64,000 nt of DNA from an uncultured Chitinophagaceae bacterium (GTDB lineage Bacteria; Bacteroidota; Bacteroidia; Chitinophagales; Chitinophagaceae): assembly GCA_937907395.1 (NCBI GenBank), contig CALCII010000011.1, forward strand, positions 62,001 to 126,000, given 5' to 3'. Under the pieces are notes generated by a model. The model saw only the letters and a program-made list of their open reading frames with translations. It searched no databases and was not told the origin of the DNA. Made by a program: the position numbers and the translations under genes. Positions 34,775-44,762 of the stretch are shown piece by piece; the stretch's first letter is position 1; each line of letters begins with the position of its first letter.

Positions 34775-34782
34775 TATTTTTG
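34752..34782 (+). promoter_or_regulatory. Strong promoter of the ppiD-like gene
   Basis: TTTG (34752-34755), exactly 19 bases, then TATTTTTG (34775-34782) is a textbook Bacteroidota promoter. The leader is about 25 bases to ATG 34814. Confidence 0.75.
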
Positions 34783-34813
34783 CCGCTCATTTTAATGTAC
34801 ACAATATACTATT

Positions 34814-36934
34814 ATGTCGATTATTCAGAGTATTCGTGAAAAGTATGCAGCGGTGAGTATTGCTGTGATTGCCCTGAGCTTGCTAGGTTTTATTTTGATG
34901 GACGCTCTCAGCAGCCGTACCCGGATGTTTGGAGGAAACAAGAGCACAGTAGGAAAAGTTAACGGAACTAAAATTGAAATAGCCAGTTTTGATACCCGTT
35001 TATCAGAGCTGGAAAACAACTACCGTCAGCAGGGAATGCAGGTGAACGATGAAATGCGCCAGCAGTTAATAGAAATGTTGTGGAACAATGAAGTGGAAGA
35101 AACCTTGTTGAAAAATGAATACGACAAACTGGGATTGACGTTTTCATCTGTTGACTTAAACGATGCGTTGTATGGCGATAATCCGCCGCCCGTATTGGCA
35201 CAACAGTTTGTGGATAAAGCAACCGGAGCATATGACGCCAACGCTGCCCGCCAGTTTATTAATTCGCTCCGTAAGAAAAAGGCGAATGACCCTCAGCGCC
35301 AGTACATTGAAAATAATCTCATCAGTTATATTATCAGTAACGGTTTAAGAACCAAGTACAATGCTTTATTAACAGGAAGTGTATTCTACCCAAAATGGCT
35401 GAACGATAAGGATATTGCTGAACAAAACAGCATTGCATCTATCAGCTATATCCAGGTTCCTTATCAAACAATTGCTGATAGCACTGTTCAGGTAACAGAT
35501 GCAGATATCAACCAGTTTGTAACCAAACATAAGAACGAATTCAAGCAGGAAAAAAGCAGAACACTTTCTTATATCGTTTTTGATGCAGCACCTTCTGCAG
35601 CAGACAGTAACAGCACCATGAAAGCAATTGGTGACCTGAAAACTGCTTTTGCATCAGCTACTGACGCCGGCCAGTACGTAACTGCAAACGGAACTTCTAT
35701 TCCTTTCTTTAATGGGTATACATTAAAATCAAAAATGCAAATGCCCAATGCAGATTCTATTCAGAATCTTCCGGTAGGTGGTGTTTTTGGTCCTTACCTC
35801 GACAACGGTAGTTATGTAATGGCACGTATGATTGAAAAAAGACAAATGCCTGATTCAATTAAATGTCGTCACATTCTTATTGGCGTAAAAGATCAGAATG
35901 GTCAGGTGATTATGTCTGATAGTGTTGCCAAACAAAAAGCCGATAGTATTGCCAAAGCAATTGCCGGCGGAGCTGATTTTAAAACCATGGCGGCACAGTT
36001 CAGTACAGATCCAGGCAGTAAGGATAAAGGAGGTGAATATGAATTTACTTCTCAACAGTTTGGTAACCTGGCTAAGGAATTTGCAGACTTCGTGTTTTAT
36101 AACCCGGTTGGAAGCAAGCGTGTGATTAAAACCGATTTTGGTTATCACTACATTGAAGTAATGGAACAAAAGAAATTTGAACCCGCTTTCAAAGTTGCTT
36201 ATATGGCGAAACCGGTTGAAGCAAGTGATGAAACCATTAATGATGCCAGCACTGCGGCTACACAATTTGCATCTGAAAGCCGTGACCTGAAATCTTTTGA
36301 TGCCACCGTGCGTAAAAAAGGATTAAGCCCACGTATTGCAGAAGTGAAAACAACCGACTATACAATTGTTGGAATAGGTAGTTCACGCCGTTTGATTAAA
36401 TGGGCGTTTGAAAACAAAGTAGGAACCGTTTCTGAACCGGAAAGCATTGGCGATAAATTTGTAGTTGCTGCTATCACAGAAGATAAACCCGAGGGATTGC
36501 CTTCTGCAAAAACAATTCGTCCGCAAATCGAAAACATTGTCCGCAATTATAAAAAAGCAGGTCTCATTATTGCAAAAATTGGCAATAACCGTGATTTGAA
36601 TGCAATTGCCACATCCTTTAATACCACAGTTTCCAGGGCCGATAGTATTTATTTTAATTCGCCATTCATTCCTTCAATTGGAACTGAAGCAAAGGTTACC
36701 GGCAGCGCCTTCAATCCTAAATTAAAAGGAGCTGTGTCTGAGCCAATCGCTGGCAATTCAGGCGTGTATGTAATTAAAGGCGAGTCCATCTCTTTGCTTC
36801 CGGTAGGAGAAGCCGATTACAAACTTCGTCGTGCTCAAATGGAACAAACATTAAAAAACAATCTTTCTTATAAATTAACCGAGTCGCTTCGCAAGGGTGC
36901 GAAGGTGGTTGACAACCGGATTGATTTTTATTAA
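34814..36934 (+). CDS. Periplasmic peptidyl-prolyl isomerase (PpiD/SurA-like)
   Basis: A 706-residue protein with one N-terminal membrane anchor (VSIAVIALSLLGFILMDAL) and a large periplasmic part. Residues about 40-200 are a SurA_N-type chaperone domain (VGKVNGTKIEIASFDTRL, QQLIEMLWNNEVEETLL). A parvulin domain lies near 345-455 with RHILIGVKDQNG, the segment AIAGGADFKTMAAQFSTDPG, and PVGSKRVIKTDFGYHYIEV. A second, degenerate isomerase-like region follows. It assists folding of outer-membrane proteins. It has a strong promoter and a terminator, so it is transcribed alone. Confidence 0.92.
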   Translation: MSIIQSIREKYAAVSIAVIALSLLGFILMDALSSRTRMFGGNKSTVGKVNGTKIEIASFDTRLSELENNYRQQGMQVNDEMRQQLIEMLWNNEVEETLLKNEYDKLGLTFSSVDLNDALYGDNPPPVLAQQFVDKATGAYDANAARQFINSLRKKKANDPQRQYIENNLISYIISNGLRTKYNALLTGSVFYPKWLNDKDIAEQNSIASISYIQVPYQTIADSTVQVTDADINQFVTKHKNEFKQEKSRTLSYIVFDAAPSAADSNSTMKAIGDLKTAFASATDAGQYVTANGTSIPFFNGYTLKSKMQMPNADSIQNLPVGGVFGPYLDNGSYVMARMIEKRQMPDSIKCRHILIGVKDQNGQVIMSDSVAKQKADSIAKAIAGGADFKTMAAQFSTDPGSKDKGGEYEFTSQQFGNLAKEFADFVFYNPVGSKRVIKTDFGYHYIEVMEQKKFEPAFKVAYMAKPVEASDETINDASTAATQFASESRDLKSFDATVRKKGLSPRIAEVKTTDYTIVGIGSSRRLIKWAFENKVGTVSEPESIGDKFVVAAITEDKPEGLPSAKTIRPQIENIVRNYKKAGLIIAKIGNNRDLNAIATSFNTTVSRADSIYFNSPFIPSIGTEAKVTGSAFNPKLKGAVSEPIAGNSGVYVIKGESISLLPVGEADYKLRRAQMEQTLKNNLSYKLTESLRKGAKVVDNRIDFY

Positions 36935-36956
36935 CAGATCTAATTTGTTAGAAATG

Positions 36957-36985
36957 AGGCAGAATTCACAATTCTGCCTTTTTTA
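36957..36985 (+). terminator. Rho-independent terminator
   Basis: Perfect ten-base arms AGGCAGAATT and AATTCTGCCT with loop CAC, then a T run. It ends the ppiD-like gene. Confidence 0.9.
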
Positions 36986-37091
36986 TGCACAGTAGTTTTA
37001 CGATACCCGTCATGAAAAACTACGATCCTGTTGTTCAGACAAACCGGATGCGTCATATTTGCCGTAGTTTTACGGATAAGTGTTTTTGAAT

Positions 37092-37598
37092 ATGAGTGAA
37101 CCAATCGTAAACAAAGTTGCGGAGAGTGCTTTGGTAAGCATTGACCTGGAACAATTTCTTCCCCGGGAAACACCGTTGGTATTTGATTTAAAAGAGTACT
37201 TGTTTAAGGGTTTGATCCTGAAAGAGAAGGAGTTCCGCAGTGCATTGCAGGAAACGAACTGGGAGCAGTATCGTGGAAAGGTTGTACTGGTTTTGTGCAG
37301 CGCAGATGCAATTGTGCCTTTTTGGGCGTATATGTTGGTTGCCTCTTACCTGAGGCCCGTAACAGGAGACATTTATATGGAAAATCTCCTGCAATGGAAA
37401 ACCCGGGTACTACTCCGGCAAATTGAAGAGCTTGATCTTAGTGTTTATGCCGATAAACGCATTGTTATTAAAGGTTGTGGTGATGAACCTGTGGCAGAAG
37501 CAGCCTATTTTGAGATTACTAAAAAATTACAACCAATAGCCCGAAGCATCATGTATGGTGAGCCATGCAGCACAGTTCCTATTTATAAAAAGAAATAA
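37092..37598 (+). CDS. DUF2480 family protein
   Basis: A 168-residue cytoplasmic protein from ATG 37092; the frame is open four codons further. It matches the Bacteroidota family DUF2480: MSEPIVNKVAESALVSIDLE, PLVFDLKEYLFKGLILKEKEFR, GKVVLVLCSADAIVPFWAYM and VIKGCGDEPVAEAAYFEIT. The Cys pattern (VLCSADA, IKGCGDE) recalls a metal- or thiol-handling fold, but no function is established. A small membrane protein follows 21 bases later. Confidence 0.85.
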   Translation: MSEPIVNKVAESALVSIDLEQFLPRETPLVFDLKEYLFKGLILKEKEFRSALQETNWEQYRGKVVLVLCSADAIVPFWAYMLVASYLRPVTGDIYMENLLQWKTRVLLRQIEELDLSVYADKRIVIKGCGDEPVAEAAYFEITKKLQPIARSIMYGEPCSTVPIYKKK

Positions 37599-37619
37599 AA
37601 GACGAGCGCCAACGAATCA

Positions 37620-37961
37620 ATGCAGCTGAACAATTTTTCCAACTACCATCCTTACCGGCTAAACACAAAGCAACGCCGCTTTATCAAGCGATGGGAACGG
37701 AGACGACAAATGCCCCGTTGGCAATACCTGCTCTACTTTGGCGTGTTGAGGGAAGGCTTGATTTTCTTCACCGTCATTAAAGTCATCCAGTTTTTATACG
37801 ATTACCACAGTTTTATCGATTTGTATTCCAGCTTCGGCGGAATTGTTTTCCTCTTGTTTGAAGTGCTGTTCTGGTTTGGCGGCGGTTTGGTAATTGGCTG
37901 GTTTAAGTACAGCAGCTACGAAACAGAATATGAAATGCTCAAAAGCATGGAACATTATTAG
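37620..37961 (+). CDS. Two-helix membrane protein
   Basis: A 113-residue protein with a basic N-terminus (RFIKRWERRRQMPRWQYLLY), two or three hydrophobic segments (VLREGLIFFTVIKVIQFLYD, and GGIVFLLFEVLFWFGGGLVI) and a short acidic tail. It is probably an inner-membrane protein, with no family I recognise. It follows the DUF2480 gene closely and ends three bases before the convergent corA gene. Confidence 0.65.
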   Translation: MQLNNFSNYHPYRLNTKQRRFIKRWERRRQMPRWQYLLYFGVLREGLIFFTVIKVIQFLYDYHSFIDLYSSFGGIVFLLFEVLFWFGGGLVIGWFKYSSYETEYEMLKSMEHY

Positions 37962-37964
37962 TTT

Positions 37965-39056
37965 TCAGAACCAACCTCTTTTTCTGAAAATATAAATCAT
38001 CACAACCGGTATCATGAGCATTAATGTAACAGCAATAAAGAATCCATAAGGATTGTGCAGCCATGGAATACTTTCAAAGTTCATTCCAAAGATGCCACCA
38101 ATTACTGTGGCCGGGGCCAGTAAGCAGGTTACAATCGCCATTACTTTCATTACCTCGTTCATCTTGAGGTTTACATTACTGAGATAGAGATCGTGTAAGT
38201 TCATCATCATATCACGGTAGTTCTCTGCCAGGTCGTTTGCCTGTACAATATGATCATAAATATCTTTGAAATATTTTTCGGTACGCTCCTGCAGTAAATC
38301 GCTTTCACTTCGAAGAATACCATTGACCAGGTCACGCACCGGTGCAATATTTCGTTTGAGTACAATCATTTCTTTCCGGAGAATATTAATCTTTGCCAAA
38401 GTGCGGTTGTTGGGCGAACGGACAATATCTTCTTCCAGCAGTTCAATTTTTTCACTCAGCCGTTCCATTACCACGAAGTAGTTATCAACAATAAGATCTA
38501 TGAGTGTATAGAACAGGTAATCGGCTCCGTTTTGCCGGATTTTATTATTCCTGAATTGCAGTTTATCTCGCAAAGGATTGAATACGTCCCTTGACGCATC
38601 TTCCTGGAAACTCAACACATAATTTTTTCCCAGCACAATTGATATCTGTTCTGTTTCAACGGCGGCTTCCTGTTCATTGAAGTAAAGCATATTGAGCAAA
38701 CAAAAAAACACGCCTTCAATTTCATCCATCTTAGGCCGCTGGCCAATACTCATAATATCTTCCTGTATAAGTGCGTGTATATTATAATGCGTGCAAATTT
38801 CTTCAATGTCCTTCCGTCGCAAGCCATCCACATTTATCCATGTTACTTTGGATGAATGCTTATACATAAAACACTCATCTACTGTTGAGAGTTTCTGCTG
38901 TAACAAATCCTCGGCATTGTAATCATACACATACAAACTGATTTTTTCCGGTTCTTTACGTTCCGGTGGTGCTGTTGGATTCACTTTCAGAATCCGTTGT
39001 GTACGCAACAGGTTGAAGGGGTTAAGCAGTTCAAAATAGGACGATGTTTTGCGCAT
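37965..39056 (-). CDS. corA: CorA family divalent cation transporter
   Basis: About 363 residues from ATG 39056 (an in-frame TTG at 39083 is possible). The cytoplasmic funnel domain fills the first 290 residues with a long stalk helix. Two C-terminal membrane helices carry the hallmark GMN in IGGIFGMNFESIPWLHNPYG. The last helix ends in the basic tail YIFRKRGWF. CorA channels import Mg2+ and also Co2+ or Ni2+, gated by cytoplasmic Mg2+. It is divergent from the lipoprotein gene at 39123. Confidence 0.93.
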   Translation of the reverse strand: MRKTSSYFELLNPFNLLRTQRILKVNPTAPPERKEPEKISLYVYDYNAEDLLQQKLSTVDECFMYKHSSKVTWINVDGLRRKDIEEICTHYNIHALIQEDIMSIGQRPKMDEIEGVFFCLLNMLYFNEQEAAVETEQISIVLGKNYVLSFQEDASRDVFNPLRDKLQFRNNKIRQNGADYLFYTLIDLIVDNYFVVMERLSEKIELLEEDIVRSPNNRTLAKINILRKEMIVLKRNIAPVRDLVNGILRSESDLLQERTEKYFKDIYDHIVQANDLAENYRDMMMNLHDLYLSNVNLKMNEVMKVMAIVTCLLAPATVIGGIFGMNFESIPWLHNPYGFFIAVTLMLMIPVVMIYIFRKRGWF

Positions 39057-39122
39057 GCAGGAAATTTCAACGAATTTAATCAAACACGAATCATATTCTG
39101 CAAAACTGGTGTAGCTTTAAAT

Positions 39123-39599
39123 ATGAAGCAATTCCTTTTATTCCTCTTGCTTTCATTCCTGGCAGCCTGTGGTTCCAACGAATCCGATACTGCTGCCACT
39201 CCCGAACAAAACTGGTTTGATACCGATACTCTGATTGTGTGGAACTGTGATGCAGTAACGGAAAGCAGGTCCCGTATTTTTATTCCCCAGGATTCTATTA
39301 CCAGCGCACAGGCAATTGTGAACGGTATCAACAAAACATGGCCCGAGGTGGTATTGTTGCTGAAGATGATTTCTGCAGATACGGCTGTGGTTACACTAGA
39401 TCAGCCGCAATGGCTGGAAAACAAAGCAGGGAGCACAGGAGCCGAGCAGTATCTTACATTTGTTGCCATGAACCTACTGGAAGTAAAAGGAATAAACTAT
39501 GTGCGCTATGATTTGCCGGAAGGTTCTCATGCAGGTGCATCTACCTGGAGCAGGAACGATTTTCTGGACTGGAAAACAAATACCAGGGGTGGCAATTAG
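39123..39599 (+). CDS. Small lipoprotein, function unknown
   Basis: A 158-residue protein from ATG 39123, giving signal peptide MKQFLLFLLLSFLAAC with lipobox Cys at residue 16. The mature part has strands such as LIVWNCDAVTESRSRIFIPQ, then AIVNGINKTWPEVVLLLKMI, and TAVVTLDQPQWLE. It resembles a compact alpha/beta domain seen in other short lipoproteins, but I cannot name it. The next gene is another lipoprotein on the same strand, 73 bases away. Confidence 0.7.
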   Translation: MKQFLLFLLLSFLAACGSNESDTAATPEQNWFDTDTLIVWNCDAVTESRSRIFIPQDSITSAQAIVNGINKTWPEVVLLLKMISADTAVVTLDQPQWLENKAGSTGAEQYLTFVAMNLLEVKGINYVRYDLPEGSHAGASTWSRNDFLDWKTNTRGGN

Positions 39600-39672
39600 T
39601 AAATCAATGTTAAATCAATCAGACCGCCGGTAAACTGGTACCGGGTTTGAATCATTTTAAGAAAAAGTATCT

Positions 39673-40818
39673 ATGAAGAAATTCTACTATTTCGCCTTCA
39701 TCATCTTTTTGTTTTTAGTTGCTGCCTGCAGTGGCTCACGTAAGGGGTTCCGTAACGATGAAAAGGATCTCACAACACTCATTAAACGATTGGAAAAAAA
39801 GGGTGCCGATGAAAAAATCATGGCCGATCTGCAGGAAGTGTACGGCAACGCTTATGCAAGGGGCACCCAACGCATATCCGATTTTCAGCAAAACCCCAAT
39901 CCTGATAGGTGGGATAATATCATTGGTGAAATGGAAACCCTTCAGCGTATGTACGAAATCATCAGCAGAAGTGCCTATGCTGTTAGAATGCTCAAACCTG
40001 TCAATTATTACAATCAACTACGGTTGGTGAGGGATTCTGCCGCAACAGATTATTATAATCACGGAATGCTGTATGCAGATAAAACAAGCAGGCAGGATTT
40101 AAAAGAAGCCTATTATTCTTTCAATAAAGTACTCACCTATGTTCCCAATTACAAAGACAGCAGGGAACGCATGAATAAAGCGTATGAACAGGCGATTGAA
40201 GAGGTTTTGATCAATGATATTCAATACGACGATTACAGGATGAACAGCTGGAATATGGGATTTTATAACAACCGTGACCGCACTGTTCGTGATAATATCA
40301 TTCGTGACCTGGGTGGTAGTAATGCCTCTTCCATTCCTGCACGTTTTTACAATGAATATGATTTGCGTTACAGGAATATAGCCCCGGATCTGGTGGTGGA
40401 CCTTGTTTGGCGTAATGTACGTTTTGATCAACCCTTTGACCAAACAAGAACTTATCAACGAAATAAAAAAATTGAAATCGGAAAGGATACCGCAAACAAG
40501 CCCATCTATCAAACAGTTTATGCTACAATCTACGTAACAAGAAAAGTGCTGAATGCTGATGCAGACATGAACCTGATTATTACTGATGCAGAAAATCGTC
40601 AGCAATTATTATGGGACCGCATTCCATCCAACTTCCGGTACGAGTACGAGTATGCAAGTTATGAAGGCGACAAACGGGCATTGGAGCAAAGTGATTGGGA
40701 TCTCATCAACCGTAACAGAAACCAACCCCTTCCCACACAAACTGAAGCAATGGAAAAAATGCTCAGCAATATCTATCAGAATATTGTAAGCAGAATCAGG
40801 AATGCGGTGAACTGGTAG
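39673..40818 (+). CDS. Lipoprotein with helical repeats
   Basis: A 381-residue lipoprotein with lipobox Cys at residue 19 (FLFLVAACSGSRKG). Residues 25-190 are helical and TPR-like (LKEAYYSFNKVLTYVPNYKD, and RERMNKAYEQAIEEVLI). The C-terminal half is beta-rich, including PDLVVDLVWRNVRFDQPFDQ and TVYATIYVTRKVLNADADMN. No catalytic motif is seen. It is probably an envelope lipoprotein of unknown role. It ends three bases from the convergent feoB gene. Confidence 0.75.
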   Translation: MKKFYYFAFIIFLFLVAACSGSRKGFRNDEKDLTTLIKRLEKKGADEKIMADLQEVYGNAYARGTQRISDFQQNPNPDRWDNIIGEMETLQRMYEIISRSAYAVRMLKPVNYYNQLRLVRDSAATDYYNHGMLYADKTSRQDLKEAYYSFNKVLTYVPNYKDSRERMNKAYEQAIEEVLINDIQYDDYRMNSWNMGFYNNRDRTVRDNIIRDLGGSNASSIPARFYNEYDLRYRNIAPDLVVDLVWRNVRFDQPFDQTRTYQRNKKIEIGKDTANKPIYQTVYATIYVTRKVLNADADMNLIITDAENRQQLLWDRIPSNFRYEYEYASYEGDKRALEQSDWDLINRNRNQPLPTQTEAMEKMLSNIYQNIVSRIRNAVNW

Positions 40819-40821
40819 GAA

Positions 40822-42939
40822 TTATTTCAGCAACTGGTAGGCAAGAAAACTCAGCAGGTAAGCAAGTGCTGTCATATACACCAATTGTATTACCGGCCAT
40901 TTCCAGCTTTGTGTTTCTCTTTTCACAACCGCCAGAGTGCTCATACATTGCATGGCGAGCAAATAAAAAAGCATCAGGCTCACGCCGGTGGCCAATGTAT
41001 ATACTTTGCTGCCATCTGGCTTTACGGCAGCATTCATTTTTTGTCGCAGGGTTTGTGTATTGTCTTCTTCTTCCTCCACAGAGTAAAGCGTTGCCATCGT
41101 TCCCACAAACACTTCACGGGCTGCAAAAGAGGTAATCAATGCAATGCCAATTTTCCAGTCGTAACCCAAAGGACGAATCACCGGCTCAATATATTTTCCC
41201 ATAACACCGGCATAGGAGTGTTGCAGTAAAGCCGATTGTTTTTCTTTTTCAAGCAACTCCTGCTGATCCGGATTCTGACGGATCAGGGATTCATATTTTT
41301 CTGTTGTTTGTTTCATGGTATTACCCGGTCCGTAGGAACTGAGCATCCACAACAACAGGCTGATCACCATAATTACTTTACCCGCATCAAATACAAAAAT
41401 GCGTGCTTTTTCAATCATGGTATAAATCACATTTTTCCAGCGTGGGCTTCGGTAAATAGGTAATTCCAGAATGAAAAAACTTTTCTCTTTCAACTTTATA
41501 AACCGGCGGGCAATCCATGATACGAGCAAGGCAATGATTACTCCTAAAAGATACAGTGCCATCATCACCAGCCCCTGCATACTTAAAAATCCCAATACCG
41601 GTTTATTGGGAACCACCAATGCGATGAGGATGGTATAAACAGGAAGCCTTGCACTGCAACTCATCAATGGGGTTACTAATATGGTAAGCAATCGTTCTTT
41701 TTGATTCTCGATATTACGCACACTCATGATGGCGGGTACCGCACAGGCAAAACCGCTGATCATAGGCATCACACTCTTTCCATTCAAACCTACTTTTCGC
41801 ATAATCTTGTCCGTTAGAAAGCTGATACGGGCCATATATCCCGTTTCTTCCAGTATCGTAATGAGTCCGAACAAAATCATGATCTGCGGCACAAACACCA
41901 GTATTCCACTCAGTCCCGGTAACACACCATTTAACACCAGGTTGCCAAACCAACCATCGGGCAGGTAGGGAGTCATTACCGATTGAATCCACACAAAGAG
42001 CTGTTCAATGGCACTCATAGGATATTCTGCTATCCAGAATACGCTTTGAAACAACAAGAACAAAACGGTAAGCAAAATGGCATAGCCCCACACTTTATGC
42101 AATAAAACCTTGTCCAGTTTTTCTGCAAACAACTGCTGTTGTTTGGGGGTCACTTCTGTAATACTGTTTTGTACTACATTCTTAATGCGCTGGTAGCGCT
42201 TCATAATTTCTTCTGCCTGAACACGGGTATGATTAAACTGATTCTTTTCTTCAATGGCTTCTATCTGCTGCTGCGTTTCATCGTTTAATAGAAATGACTC
42301 ATGATTAATGAGGTGATGAATGGCGGCATAATCGCTCAGCTGTGGTAACAACTCTTTTGTTTGTGCAATGGCAGCCGGCGCCAACTCTTTATTGGGAATA
42401 AAATCAAAGGCCGGCGGACGATACTGCGACCTTGCGGTGTCCAGCATTACTTTTTTGAGCTCCTGTATGCCAGTGTTTTTCCGTGGGTTCACAGCCACCA
42501 CCGGAATACCCAGCTCCACCTGCAGTTTCTTGATGTCGATGGTGATTTTTTTCTGCCGGGCCACGTCCAGCATCGTAAGCGCCAGCACTACCGGACGTTT
42601 CAGGTCAATGATCTGTGATACAAACAACAGGTTCCGTTTCAAACTGCTGGCATCGGCCACCACAACAATCATATCCACATGCACTTCTTTATCCTGGTGC
42701 ATCAACACTTTATAACTCACCCATTCATCGGCACGGCGGGGATAGAGGCTGTAACTGCCGGGTAAATCAATCAGCTGGGCCGATACTTCGGGCGACAGTT
42801 TAAAGCCGCCCGTTTTCTTATCTACCGTAACCCCCGGGAAATTGCCCACTTTCTGGTTCAACCCCGTAAGGGAATTAAACAGCGAGGTTTTGCCGCTGTT
42901 GGGGTTGCCCACCAATGCTATTTGAACAGTTTGTTTCAT
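40822..42939 (-). CDS. feoB: Ferrous iron transport protein B
   Basis: About 705 residues from ATG 42939, matching the promoter at 42951. The N-terminal G domain has G1 GNPNSGKTSLF, G2 region VGNFPGVTVDKK, G3 DLPGSYSL and G4 TMLD. The GDI-like helical region precedes eight or more membrane helices with gate motifs (PMISGFACAVPAIMSVRNIE, LMSCSARLPVYTILIA) carrying the conserved Cys. It imports Fe2+ using GTP hydrolysis. FeoA is not adjacent: the only feoA-like gene is at 61.4 kb. Confidence 0.95.
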   Translation of the reverse strand: MKQTVQIALVGNPNSGKTSLFNSLTGLNQKVGNFPGVTVDKKTGGFKLSPEVSAQLIDLPGSYSLYPRRADEWVSYKVLMHQDKEVHVDMIVVVADASSLKRNLLFVSQIIDLKRPVVLALTMLDVARQKKITIDIKKLQVELGIPVVAVNPRKNTGIQELKKVMLDTARSQYRPPAFDFIPNKELAPAAIAQTKELLPQLSDYAAIHHLINHESFLLNDETQQQIEAIEEKNQFNHTRVQAEEIMKRYQRIKNVVQNSITEVTPKQQQLFAEKLDKVLLHKVWGYAILLTVLFLLFQSVFWIAEYPMSAIEQLFVWIQSVMTPYLPDGWFGNLVLNGVLPGLSGILVFVPQIMILFGLITILEETGYMARISFLTDKIMRKVGLNGKSVMPMISGFACAVPAIMSVRNIENQKERLLTILVTPLMSCSARLPVYTILIALVVPNKPVLGFLSMQGLVMMALYLLGVIIALLVSWIARRFIKLKEKSFFILELPIYRSPRWKNVIYTMIEKARIFVFDAGKVIMVISLLLWMLSSYGPGNTMKQTTEKYESLIRQNPDQQELLEKEKQSALLQHSYAGVMGKYIEPVIRPLGYDWKIGIALITSFAAREVFVGTMATLYSVEEEEDNTQTLRQKMNAAVKPDGSKVYTLATGVSLMLFYLLAMQCMSTLAVVKRETQSWKWPVIQLVYMTALAYLLSFLAYQLLK

Positions 42940-42950
42940 GAAACGAGATG

Positions 42951-42958
42951 CAAAAGTA
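42951..42958 (-). promoter_or_regulatory. Promoter of feoB
   Basis: Minus-strand TACTTTTG followed by CA matches TAnnTTTG and ends 11 bases before the start codon. Confidence 0.5.
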
Positions 42959-43080
42959 ACGGTAAATGCCTGCCCTCGTTTACGAAGATGGTAAAATGAG
43001 TTAGGGTAAGAAAATAGCTGGGGCATTGAAAAAATATTGTCAAATCTGTGACTGCTCTAGGGACGATGGCTCTCTCCTGC

Positions 43081-43088
43081 TACCTTTG
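43081..43088 (+). promoter_or_regulatory. Promoter of the M28 peptidase gene
   Basis: TACCTTTG followed by CC matches TAnnTTTG and ends four bases before ATG 43093, implying a leaderless or near-leaderless message. No -33 element is obvious. Confidence 0.4.
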
Positions 43089-43092
43089 CCCT

Positions 43093-44748
43093 ATGAAATA
43101 TCTTTTGAAACAGCAGCTCACTTTATTAGTTGCAGCGGTTCTTTCGTTAAGCGTTACCGCTCAGAAGCAGAGCAAATCAGACAAACTGACACTTCAGAAT
43201 TTAAAAGCCCATGTAATGTTCCTTGCCGATGATAAGCTGGAAGGCCGCCGTACGGGTACCAAAGGGGAAGAGTTGGCGTATCAATACATCGGCGAACAGT
43301 TTCAGAAATATGGACTGGCACCCAAGGGCGATAACAATACTTATTTTCAGAAATTTGAAATGAACGAAGGCCGGCAGGTAAACAACGCCACTTTGTTTTT
43401 CCTCGACGGGGAATCGTTTAAAATTAATACCGATTTCTTTCCTTTTGCCTGGAGTGTAAATGGAAGTATTGAAGCTGTTGCCTCTCCGTCACTTTCAGAA
43501 TCCGGCGCTCCTTGGTTCTGGGACCTGAAAGATATTTTACAGGAAAACGAAACCAATCCGCATTTTGACCTGGCAACAGCTATACGTGATAAAGAAAAAG
43601 CAGCTGCATCAAAAGGAGCAACAGCTTTACTCATTTACAATAGCTCAGCAAAAGAAACTGGGGTGAAGTACGATCCCAAAGACAAACTTCCTGTATCAAC
43701 CATTCCGGTTGTTTACTTACAAAAGAATATTGCAGCGAAACTAACTAAGGATGTAACACACACGTGGGATATACGTTTGAAAGTAGACCAGAGCGATAAG
43801 ATCCGTACTGGTCACAATGTGGTGGGTTATATTGATAACGGAGCCGCACAAACGATTATTCTGGGGGCACATTTTGATCACCTGGGTTATGGGGAAGATC
43901 ATAATTCCCGCTATACAGGAGAACCCGCCATTCATAATGGTGCCGATGATAATGCAAGCGGCTCAGCTGCTTTACTGGAGCTGGCCCGTATTGTTAAAAA
44001 ACAGGCACCCGAAACATTTAATTATTTATTTATTGCATTCAGCGGTGAGGAACTGGGATTGTTTGGTTCTAAATTCTATGCCGATCATCCCACTATAAAC
44101 CTGGCAGAAGTAAACTATATGATCAATATGGATATGGTGGGCCGCTTCAACGATTCATCGAAAGTGATTACAATTGGCGGAATTGGAACTTCTCCATCAT
44201 GGGGTAACCTGGTGAAAGGCGATAAGAAAATGCCCTTCCAGGTGAAAGTAGACAGTAGTGGCACCGGACCCAGCGATCATACTTCCTTTTACAGGAAAAA
44301 TATTCCGGTGTTGTTCTTTTTTACCGGACTTCACACAGATTATCACAAGCCCAGCGATGATTATGACAAGATCAACTATGAAGGTGAGCTGATGCTGGTG
44401 AATTATATTTCAAGATTAATAGCACGATCCGAAAAAGAAGGACGGCTTGCGTTTTTAAAAACAAAAGAGGCACAAACAACCACTTCTGCAAGATTTACAG
44501 TAAATATGGGAATTATGCCCGATTACACATTTAGTGGCGGAGGTGTTAAAGTGGATGGTGTGAGTGATGGAAGGCCTGCACAAAAAGCCGGGATTAAAAC
44601 GGGAGATATTGTAACCCAATTGGGCGACTATAATGTTTCCTCTGTAGAAAGCTATATGCAGGCGCTGAGCAAATTCAAAAAAGGCGATGCAACAAAAGTG
44701 AAAGTGAAGCGAGGAGCCGAAGAGCTTGTACTTGATATTCAATTTTGA
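43093..44748 (+). CDS. Secreted M28 family aminopeptidase with PDZ domain
   Basis: About 551 residues from ATG 43093; the frame is open to 43048, but this start gives the signal peptide MKYLLKQQLTLLVAAVLSLS and the promoter at 43081. A PA domain lies near residues 95-215. The M28 catalytic part holds the zinc ligands: HFDHLGYG, HNGADDNASGSAALLELARI with the metal-bridging Asp, FIAFSGEELGLFGSKFYADH and DHTSFYRKNIPVLFFFTGLH. The C-terminal 90 residues are a PDZ domain (VDGVSDGRPAQKAGIKTGDI). It trims peptides outside the cytoplasm. Confidence 0.93.
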   Translation: MKYLLKQQLTLLVAAVLSLSVTAQKQSKSDKLTLQNLKAHVMFLADDKLEGRRTGTKGEELAYQYIGEQFQKYGLAPKGDNNTYFQKFEMNEGRQVNNATLFFLDGESFKINTDFFPFAWSVNGSIEAVASPSLSESGAPWFWDLKDILQENETNPHFDLATAIRDKEKAAASKGATALLIYNSSAKETGVKYDPKDKLPVSTIPVVYLQKNIAAKLTKDVTHTWDIRLKVDQSDKIRTGHNVVGYIDNGAAQTIILGAHFDHLGYGEDHNSRYTGEPAIHNGADDNASGSAALLELARIVKKQAPETFNYLFIAFSGEELGLFGSKFYADHPTINLAEVNYMINMDMVGRFNDSSKVITIGGIGTSPSWGNLVKGDKKMPFQVKVDSSGTGPSDHTSFYRKNIPVLFFFTGLHTDYHKPSDDYDKINYEGELMLVNYISRLIARSEKEGRLAFLKTKEAQTTTSARFTVNMGIMPDYTFSGGGVKVDGVSDGRPAQKAGIKTGDIVTQLGDYNVSSVESYMQALSKFKKGDATKVKVKRGAEELVLDIQF

Positions 44749-44762
44749 TTTTGTAACAGGAT

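Noticed and set aside
34550..34795. Gene of 81 codons before the ppiD-like gene
   Set aside because: It spans the DnaA box and the ppiD-like -33 and -7 promoter elements, and its translation has no family-like pattern.
34281..34813. Replication origin suggested by a perfect DnaA box
   Set aside because: Only one perfect TTATCCACA is present, with no box cluster, no obvious unwinding element beyond general AT richness, and no dnaA or dnaN nearby.
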